From SYIM01 sp039800325 (lineage in GTDB: Bacteria > Pseudomonadota > Gammaproteobacteria > Burkholderiales > Burkholderiaceae_E), in contig JBDLQY010000166.1 in NCBI GenBank assembly GCA_039800325.1, positions 1-7,435 of the forward strand: 7,435 nt of DNA, in the 5' to 3' direction. The notes under the pieces were generated by a model. That model saw only the letters and a list, made by a program, of their open reading frames with translations, was not told the origin of the DNA and did not search any database. A program made the translations under genes and the position numbers. This document shows, one piece after another, positions 1-4,253 of this stretch (positions are counted from its first letter, which is position 1; each line of letters starts with the position of its first letter).

Positions 1-472
1 AGGCGGTTCGTCCGACACCGACCGCCCGCATGCCCGCAACCGAGGCGATGTTGATGATGCGCCCCCACCCCTGTGAGACCATCATGCGCGCAGCCTGCTG
101 GGAGCACAGCAAAGCCCCGCTCACGTTCACGTCGAGGGTTTTTTTCCAGTGATCGAGGGGATAGTCCAGAAACGGATAGGTCTTCGCGATGCCCGCGCAG
201 TTGACCAGAACGTCACACCGGTCTCGGCTCTGCTGCAGTTCAGCAAAGCCCCGGGACACGGACTGGGATGAGCTCACATCCATCACGACTGCACTGACTT
301 CCGCGCCCACTTTCGCTAGCTCGGCCGTCGCACGCTGGCAGGCTTGCTCGTCAATGTCGGCAATAACCAGAATCATTCCATCGCGCGCAAACCGCTGCGC
401 AATGGCGGCCCCCAACCCGGAGGCGCCTCCAGTGATCAAGGCCACACGACTCTTAGAACTGGCATTCTGCAT
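1..472 (-). CDS. Short-chain dehydrogenase/reductase (SDR), N-terminal part
   Basis: This is a classical SDR oxidoreductase, a cytosolic NAD(P)(H)-dependent enzyme acting on an alcohol/ketone pair. The 157 visible residues carry the Rossmann glycine motif TGGASGLG (residues 14-21), an acidic residue ending beta-2 (ADID, D39) that usually favours NAD over NADP, a D65-V66 pair after beta-3, the NCAG motif (91-94), the structural/catalytic Asn in DVNVSG (N116) and the catalytic Ser in NIAS (S144). The window edge falls just before the YxxxK motif; base 1 gives a codon beginning with T, consistent with the expected Tyr. Roughly 250 residues would be normal, so about 90 are missing. The ATG at 472 is chosen because AAAGGA lies about 8 nt upstream. 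The substrate cannot be told: FabG-like, 3-hydroxybutyrate and sugar-alcohol dehydrogenases share these motifs. The gene is separated from its neighbours by terminators and is probably its own unit. Confidence 0.9.
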   Translation of the reverse strand, partial: MQNASSKSRVALITGGASGLGAAIAQRFARDGMILVIADIDEQACQRATAELAKVGAEVSAVVMDVSSSQSVSRGFAELQQSRDRCDVLVNCAGIAKTYPFLDYPLDHWKKTLDVNVSGALLCSQQAARMMVSQGWGRIINIASVAGMRAVGVGRTA

Positions 473-499
473 GGTGTCTGTTCCTTTCAAAACAAATGC

Positions 500-514
500 G
501 CGCTGGACGTGCCA
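500..514 (-). promoter_or_regulatory. Possible sigma-54 (-24/-12) promoter of the SDR gene
   Basis: On the minus strand TGGCAC (509-514) matches the -24 element exactly. A GC (500-501) sits at the -12 position with the correct GG-N10-GC spacing, but the TT of the -12 consensus TTGC is replaced by GC. The inferred start would be near 489, leaving a short leader that still contains the SDR ribosome-binding site. No clear sigma-70 promoter was found in this gap. This is a motif match only and could be chance. Confidence 0.25.
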
Positions 515-531
515 GGATATTCGGTCACCTC

Positions 532-548
532 GCCTCGCTGCGCGAGGC
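532..548. repeat. Perfect inverted repeat, 7-bp arms
   Basis: GCCTCGC (532-538) and GCGAGGC (542-548) are perfect complements around a 3-nt centre. It lies 60-76 bp upstream of the SDR start, so it could be an operator or an RNA hairpin. There is no T-tract on either side to make it a terminator. Confidence 0.5.
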
Positions 549-559
549 TCCTCGACCCC

Positions 560-587
560 GGCCGGGCTTTGCATGCCCGGCCTTTCT
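560..587 (+). terminator. Terminator-like hairpin reading plus strand
   Basis: GGCCGGGC (560-567) pairs perfectly with GCCCGGCC (575-582) around a 7-nt loop and is followed by TTTCT on the plus strand. On the minus strand the stem is not followed by T residues. No plus-strand gene precedes it, so it may block antisense transcription or simply be an intergenic hairpin. Confidence 0.4.
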
Positions 588-596
588 CATCCCCAC

Positions 597-618
597 GCAC
601 AGGCCGCAGGGCCTGTGC
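597..618. repeat. Perfect inverted repeat, 9-bp arms, 4-nt loop
   Basis: GCACAGGCC (597-605) and GGCCTGTGC (610-618) are perfect complements around the tetraloop GCAG. The repeat lies downstream of the tRNA-Ser terminator and would be a stable hairpin in readthrough RNA. It has no T-tract and its role is unknown. Confidence 0.5.
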
Positions 619-619
619 T

Positions 620-675
620 CTCTCTCCGCCAAAACAAAACGACCCGCGTAAGCGGGTCTGTTTTGGCGGAGAGAG
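620..675. repeat. Long inverted repeat including the tRNA-Ser 3' end
   Basis: CTCTCTCCGCCAAAAC at 620-635 is the exact reverse complement of 660-675, a 16-bp perfect match. Inside it sits the 7-bp terminator stem (641-658), with 5 nt unpaired on one side and 1 nt on the other. The right arm is the 3' acceptor strand plus CCA of tRNA-Ser and its first trailer bases. The left arm is an inverted copy beyond the terminator. Confidence 0.85.
631..658 (-). terminator. Rho-independent terminator of tRNA-Ser
   Basis: On the minus strand, just after the tRNA CCA, GACCCGC pairs with GCGGGTC (stem arms 641-647 and 652-658, 4-nt loop) and is followed by the T-rich tract GTTTTGTTTT (631-640). Its position right behind the tRNA makes the assignment strong. 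The U-rich tail and beyond belong to a larger inverted repeat that includes the tRNA 3' end. Confidence 0.8.
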
Positions 676-754
676 GGGGATTCGAACCCCCGAAGGGCTG
701 TTAACCCTTACACGCTTTCCAGGCGTGCGACTTAAACCACTCATCCATCTCTCC
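664..754 (-). tRNA. tRNA-Ser (anticodon GGA)
   Basis: Read on the minus strand, this gives a complete 91-nt class II tRNA. The 5' acceptor strand GGAGAGA pairs with TCTCTCC, followed by discriminator G and an encoded CCA. The anticodon stem CACGC/GCGTG encloses the loop CTGGAAA, giving anticodon GGA, which reads UCC and UCU serine codons. The long variable arm (around TAAGGGTTAACAGCCCTT) and T-arm GGGGGTTCGAATCCCCC are typical of tRNA-Ser. A terminator follows directly, and the symporter terminator lies upstream, so the gene has its own transcript. Confidence 0.97.
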
Positions 755-764
755 GGACCTCCGC

Positions 765-770
765 ATTCTA
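765..770 (-). promoter_or_regulatory. Possible -10 element of the tRNA-Ser promoter
   Basis: TAGAAT on the minus strand matches TATAAT in 4 of 6 positions and lies 10 bp before the mature tRNA 5' end, a normal distance for a tRNA promoter. It immediately follows the T-tract of the symporter terminator. No convincing -35 hexamer is seen at 16-18 bp. Confidence 0.3.
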
Positions 771-772
771 TC

Positions 773-808
773 AAACGAAAGGGCTGCGCTCCTTTCGAAG
801 CACAGCCC
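773..808 (-). terminator. Rho-independent terminator of the acs-symporter cluster
   Basis: On the minus strand GGGCTGTGC pairs with GCGCAGCCC (arms 800-808 and 781-789, 9 bp with one G-T wobble, 10-nt loop) followed by TTTCGTTT. It lies 45 bp past the stop codon of the large symporter subunit and separates this cluster from tRNA-Ser. Confidence 0.8.
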
Positions 809-853
809 CCATTGTCGCGCTATCAGAAGATGACGCGATCAGACCCGCTGACT

Positions 854-2923
854 TCAGGCGGCCTTGAGGTTGGGATAACGAACGTCCTCAACCATATCCT
901 GGGTAGCCTTGTCAGGCGCTGGCGTAACCAGCGAAACAAGGATGATCACCAGGAAGCCCACGGGCACACCGAACAGTCCCGCTGAAATCGGCGCAATATC
1001 CCACCACAAGTTGGTCACCGGCGTGGAGCGCGGAATGCTGAAGAACACTTCGCGCAGCCACGGATGCGTGGTGATCATGTAGTAGAACGTAACACCGAAG
1101 CCAGCGACCATGCCCAGCGAGGCCGCGATACCAGTCGCGCGCTTCCAGAAGATGCCCATGACCAGTGCCGGGAAGAAACCAGCCGCCGCGAACGAGAAGG
1201 CCGCTGACACCAGGAACAGGATGTCGGCAGGCTTCTGCGCTGCGACCAGGGCGGCCAGAATGGCAACCACCAGCAACAGGATCTTAGAGATCATGACTCG
1301 ACGTGCCGTCGGCGCATTGGGGTCGATCATCTTGTAATAGAGATCGTGCGACAGCGCGTTGGCAATCGTCAGCAGCAGACCGTCAGCCGTTGACAGCGCC
1401 GCAGCCAGGCCACCTGCAGCCACCAGCCCGGAGATCACATAGGGCAAGCCCGCGATCTCAGGCGTCGCCAGCACCACGATATCGCCACCAATGGCGATCT
1501 CAGCACGCTGCACAATGCCATCACCGTTGATGTCCGCTATCGACAACAAACTGGGATCGACCTTAGTCCAAGCCTGTACCCATGCGGGCAGCTGCGCGAA
1601 CGCTGTGCCGACAAGATCGTTGTAGACCACGTACTTCACCAACACCGCCAAGGCGGGCGCCGTGAAATACAGCAGGAAGATGAAGAACAACGACCAGGTC
1701 ACCGAACTGCGCGCTTCTTTAACCGAGGGCGTGGTGTAGTAGCGCATCAGGATGTGCGGCAACGCAGCCGTACCCACCATCAGGCAGAACACCAGAGCCA
1801 GGAAGTTTCGGCGGGAGACATCGCGGGCCTTGTCGTCCTTGCCCGGAAAGGCCTCAGCGTGGCGCGATAGTGGCGCTCCACGTGCGCCCTGCGCCGCCTC
1901 ACGCGTCCACTGCGCTTTAGCGGCGTTTACGTCAGCCGGATACTTGGCCAGCGCCTCTTCAGCCTTTTTAGTCGCGTCTGCGTTGCCACCGGCCTTAGCA
2001 TCAGCCACAGCCTTCTGCAGAGCGGCCTTGCGCTCGGCATAGACCTTATCTGGTTCTTTGAGCGCCGCACGTGCCTCTTCAGCCCGCTTGGTGAAAATGC
2101 CGCGAACCTCGTTTTCCTTGGCGTCGGCTATCAGCTTTTCTTCAAGCTGGGTGACCTTCTGCAGCTGCTGCCCGTACACGAGCTGGGGGATCGGGAAACC
2201 CGTCTGTTTCACGGACAGCCACACCACCGGAATCAGGTAGGCAATGATCAGGATGATGTACTGAGCAACCTGCGTCCATGTGACGGCTTTCATGCCACCC
2301 AGGAACGAGCAGACCAGAATGCCGGCCAGGCCCAGGAAAATACCGATTTCGAACTGCACGCCAGTCAGACGGGTGGTGATCAGACCCACACCGTAAATCT
2401 GCGCGACCACATACGTGAACGAACAGATAATGGCAATCACGATACCGATGAACCGGGGCACGTGGCCGCCAAAGCGGGCACCCAGAAAGTCAGGGATGGT
2501 GAACTGACCAAACTTGCGCAGGTAGGGCGCCAGAAACAGCGCAACCAGTACATAGCCACCCGTCCAGCCCATGATGAAGGCCAGACCACCGTAACCCGTC
2601 AAGTAAAGCGTACCCGCCATGCCGATAAAGGACGCAGCGGACATCCAGTCGGCACCCGTTGCCATGCCGTTGAACACAGCAGGAACGCGTCGACCAGCCA
2701 CGTAATACTCAGAGGCATCACTGGTGCGACTCATCACGCCGATACCCGCGTAGAGCAGCACCGTGGCGGCCAAAAACACATAGCCGATCGTGGTTCGGGT
2801 CATCCCCATCTGTTCAAGGATGGCCAAAACAATGACGAAGGCAGCAAAGCCGCCAGTATAAAAACCGTAAACCTTCTTCAGCTGCGCCTTGAAGGCCGCT
2901 TGCGATTGTGCTGCGCTACTCAT
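854..2923 (-). CDS. Sodium:solute symporter, VC_2705 subfamily (large subunit; probable acetate/monocarboxylate uptake)
   Basis: This is a 689-residue inner-membrane transporter of the SSS family that couples solute uptake to Na+. It shows about 13 hydrophobic segments, the first near residues 20-37 and 46-63. The ActP-like motif ADWMSAASFIG (91-101) lies in an early core helix, and ALSTADGLLLT (509-519) carries the Ser-Thr pair (S511, T512) expected at the Na+ site. Two parts are unlike ordinary ActP: a charged Ala/Lys/Glu-rich helical insertion at about 250-367, and an EF-hand-like loop at 464-475. The partner DUF4212 gene just upstream marks the VC_2705 type. The ATG at 2923 is chosen because AAGGAG precedes it and it overlaps the partner stop by 4 nt (ATGA); a start at 3049 would run deep into that gene. 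Linkage to acs suggests acetate as substrate, but other short carboxylates are possible. Confidence 0.93.
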   Translation of the reverse strand: MSSAAQSQAAFKAQLKKVYGFYTGGFAAFVIVLAILEQMGMTRTTIGYVFLAATVLLYAGIGVMSRTSDASEYYVAGRRVPAVFNGMATGADWMSAASFIGMAGTLYLTGYGGLAFIMGWTGGYVLVALFLAPYLRKFGQFTIPDFLGARFGGHVPRFIGIVIAIICSFTYVVAQIYGVGLITTRLTGVQFEIGIFLGLAGILVCSFLGGMKAVTWTQVAQYIILIIAYLIPVVWLSVKQTGFPIPQLVYGQQLQKVTQLEEKLIADAKENEVRGIFTKRAEEARAALKEPDKVYAERKAALQKAVADAKAGGNADATKKAEEALAKYPADVNAAKAQWTREAAQGARGAPLSRHAEAFPGKDDKARDVSRRNFLALVFCLMVGTAALPHILMRYYTTPSVKEARSSVTWSLFFIFLLYFTAPALAVLVKYVVYNDLVGTAFAQLPAWVQAWTKVDPSLLSIADINGDGIVQRAEIAIGGDIVVLATPEIAGLPYVISGLVAAGGLAAALSTADGLLLTIANALSHDLYYKMIDPNAPTARRVMISKILLLVVAILAALVAAQKPADILFLVSAAFSFAAAGFFPALVMGIFWKRATGIAASLGMVAGFGVTFYYMITTHPWLREVFFSIPRSTPVTNLWWDIAPISAGLFGVPVGFLVIILVSLVTPAPDKATQDMVEDVRYPNLKAA
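1499..1534 (-). other. EF-hand-like Ca2+-binding loop within the symporter
   Basis: Symporter residues 464-475 read DINGDGIVQRAE. This fits the 12-residue EF-hand loop: acidic or Asn ligands at positions 1, 3 and 5, Gly at 6, a hydrophobic residue at 8 and Glu at 12. It lies in a soluble loop between hydrophobic segments, next to WTKVDPSLLS. Only one loop is present, whereas classical EF-hands pair. Confidence 0.65.
1829..2176 (-). other. Charged helical (coiled-coil-like) insertion in the symporter
   Basis: Residues about 250-365 of the symporter are hydrophilic and rich in Ala, Lys, Glu and Gln, with repeated AEEA/KAEEAL-type stretches. They lie between a hydrophobic segment ending near 236 and the next beginning near 373. 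The composition suggests a long helix or coiled coil in a loop outside the membrane. It accounts for much of the extra length over ActP of about 550 residues. Confidence 0.6.
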
Positions 2924-3183
2924 GCTTCGTCTCCTTCGTCGACGCCGTATTCCTGGTCGAGCCGATTCATGTAGCGCGCGTAGTACCAGATGATCCAGAC
3001 GTAAACCACCAGTGAACCCTGCGCGGCCACCCAAAACGAAAACGGCCAACCAAAGAAATTAAATGTGATGTCACGGGCGAAGAACCCGATGACATAGGTC
3101 ACGAAAAACCAGATCGCCAGCAAAACCGCCGTGATCTTCAGGTTTCGCGACCAATACTCCTGTCGTCTTGCTACCTGATCCAT
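2920..3183 (-). CDS. DUF4212 family small subunit of the sodium:solute symporter
   Basis: This 87-residue membrane protein has two hydrophobic segments (about 15-35 and 47-68), a basic N-terminus and an acidic C-terminal tail (VDEGDEA). The WPFSFW and YARYMNRLDQEYG stretches are characteristic of the DUF4212 family, annotated as a putative solute:sodium symporter small subunit and found next to VC_2705-type symporters. The ATG at 3183 follows AGGAGG with a 4-nt spacer, a strong ribosome-binding site. Its TGA overlaps the ATG of the large subunit (ATGA), so the two are very likely translationally coupled and made together. It presumably stabilises or assists the large subunit. The function is inferred from family and pairing, not from catalytic residues. 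Confidence 0.93.
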   Translation of the reverse strand: MDQVARRQEYWSRNLKITAVLLAIWFFVTYVIGFFARDITFNFFGWPFSFWVAAQGSLVVYVWIIWYYARYMNRLDQEYGVDEGDEA

Positions 3184-3242
3184 GGAACCTCCTCGTTAAA
3201 TATCAGAAACCCAACTACTCAAACTCGGACGATGGCTTACGC

Positions 3243-3860
3243 TCAAGGTGGTGGCAGTCCGGCATCCACGCCGGTTTCCCGCTGCAGTTGCCGCGCAACC
3301 TTGGGTTCAAAGCCAAATAGCTGACGTATCGTGCGCTGAACCTGCTCGACCTGTCCCAGACGGTGATAGACGTGAGCGAGCTGGTAAAAGCCGTACGGTG
3401 AAAGCGGCTGCAGCACGGTGTTTTTTTTGAAAGCGGCCACGGAGTCTTCAAGCCGCCCAAGCTTAACCAGCGATAGCCCTCGACCGTAGTGCGCTCGATC
3501 GTGTTTCTCATCGAGGCTTAAGACACGCTCGAAGCACGCGAGTGCCTCTGAATGATGGTCCTGCTCCTGCAGCATGAACCCCAGGTTGAACCAGCTGTTG
3601 GCTGAGTCCGCATTCAGTTCAAGTGCCCGACGCAGCAAGGCGATGGCGTCTTCTCGCTGTCCGCGCTGCGCCAGTAAATGGGCCACGGTGCCCATCACGG
3701 CGGCGTCAGACGGGCGTACTGCAAGAATGCGCTGCCAATATTCGAGCGCCATGGCGTCACGCTTTAGCAGCGTCGACCAGGTGGCCAGCTGCCGCCAGAA
3801 CCAGACGTTGAGCGTGACGGAAAACGACTGACCAGATGTCATGAGCGCCTCATGAGCCAT
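3243..3860 (-). CDS. Tetratricopeptide-repeat (TPR) protein
   Basis: This 205-residue protein has about four consecutive TPR units at roughly residues 51-85, 86-119, 120-153 and 154-187, each with the small/aromatic pattern of the family (NLGFMLQEQ, YGRGLSLVKLG, YQLAHVYHRLG). TPR proteins are scaffolds that bind other proteins. The N-terminal 30 residues (LNVWFWRQLATWSTLL) are amphipathic or hydrophobic and could touch the membrane. No enzyme motif is seen. The ATG at 3860 has GAGG 6 nt upstream and overlaps the preceding gene by 11 nt. An in-frame ATG at 3842, also behind GAGG, begins 7 nt after that stop and is a real alternative. The tight junction implies co-transcription with the membrane protein; the DUF4212 gene starts 59 bp downstream. 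An A8 run (3421-3428, minus strand) interrupts otherwise GC-rich coding sequence. Confidence 0.85.
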   Translation of the reverse strand: MAHEALMTSGQSFSVTLNVWFWRQLATWSTLLKRDAMALEYWQRILAVRPSDAAVMGTVAHLLAQRGQREDAIALLRRALELNADSANSWFNLGFMLQEQDHHSEALACFERVLSLDEKHDRAHYGRGLSLVKLGRLEDSVAAFKKNTVLQPLSPYGFYQLAHVYHRLGQVEQVQRTIRQLFGFEPKVARQLQRETGVDAGLPPP

Positions 3861-4140
3861 AACCCGCCTCAAAAAGCAGTTGAACCTGCGCGAACTTCAA
3901 TCCCACCCATATCCAAAGCAGCAAAAAGAGCGCGAGGGCCGGAACATGCTGATCAAGGACAAAACGGGGCGCAATCCAGCGGCCCACCCGAACCACCGGT
4001 GAGCTTAGGAATCGGAACATACGGTAGACGGGGTTGCCCTCATGCCGTCCGAAACTCAGCAAAAACACCAAGCCCTGGCCAACGAGCAGCAGAATTGCAA
4101 ACTCGACCAGTCCTTTGAAAACCGTCACCAACGCGAGCAA
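3850..4140 (-). CDS. Small uncharacterised membrane protein
   Basis: This 96-residue protein has two hydrophobic segments (about 11-30 and 66-86) separated by a basic stretch with the pattern NPVYRMFRFLSSPVVRVGRW then AP. The arrangement of NP, SP and AP residues before a second hydrophobic segment faintly resembles YggT-family proteins, but I do not claim membership. The start is TTG at 4140, decided by a perfect AGGAGG 5 nt upstream. The only nearby ATG (4145) abuts the AGGAGG and opens a six-codon frame. The stop lies inside the start region of the TPR gene, so the two are likely coupled and their products may work together. Lying between acs and the symporter, it may have a membrane role in carboxylate uptake, but that is inference. 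Confidence 0.75.
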   Translation of the reverse strand: MLALVTVFKGLVEFAILLLVGQGLVFLLSFGRHEGNPVYRMFRFLSSPVVRVGRWIAPRFVLDQHVPALALFLLLWIWVGLKFAQVQLLFEAGYGS

Positions 4141-4145
4141 TACAT

Positions 4146-4151
4146 CCTCCT
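4146..4151 (-). promoter_or_regulatory. Shine-Dalgarno site fixing a TTG start
   Basis: A perfect AGGAGG on the minus strand ends 5 nt before the TTG at 4140. No in-frame ATG is available near it, so this site decides the start of the small membrane protein. Confidence 0.75.
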
Positions 4152-4223
4152 AGCGAATTCCGGCCGCATGTTGGCGAACTCGGTCGGCAACCATCGGGTT
4201 TGCCGCATGACTAAAGGCACTGG

Positions 4224-4251
4224 GGGCTGACGCTGCGTGGCGTTCCAGCCC
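4224..4251 (-). other. Intercistronic hairpin after acs
   Basis: Just after the acs TAA, the minus strand can form GGGCTG/CAGCCC (4246-4251 with 4224-4229) plus ACGC/GCGT (4240-4243 with 4230-4233), with a 2-nt bulge and a 6-nt loop. No T-tract follows, so it is not a normal intrinsic terminator. It could stabilise the acs mRNA 3' end or cause partial attenuation of the downstream genes. The 113-bp gap between acs and the membrane gene shows no other feature except the ribosome-binding site. Confidence 0.5.
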
Positions 4252-4253
4252 GG

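Noticed and set aside
664..754. tRNA-Ser as an integration (att) site
   Set aside because: No integrase, second attachment copy in direct orientation or foreign gene is visible. The repeat beyond the terminator is inverted, not direct.
487..774. Open frames across the tRNA on both strands, with peptides such as GGFEPP or RIPLSPPK
   Set aside because: These are well-known artefacts of translating tRNA-Ser genes and their flanks. They have no ribosome-binding site and overlap the tRNA.
1752..2042. Open frames antisense to the symporter insertion and elsewhere on the plus strand
   Set aside because: They are shadows of GC-rich coding sequence, with low-complexity composition and no recognisable domain.
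2924..3049. 42-residue N-terminal extension of the symporter
   Set aside because: It overlaps the DUF4212 gene in another frame and has an arginine-run composition. The ATG at 2923 has a good ribosome-binding site and an ATGA overlap.
3184..3242. Separate promoter before the DUF4212 gene
   Set aside because: AT-rich TGATATTTAA is present, but no -35 element at proper spacing was found. The gap is short enough for the gene to be served from upstream.
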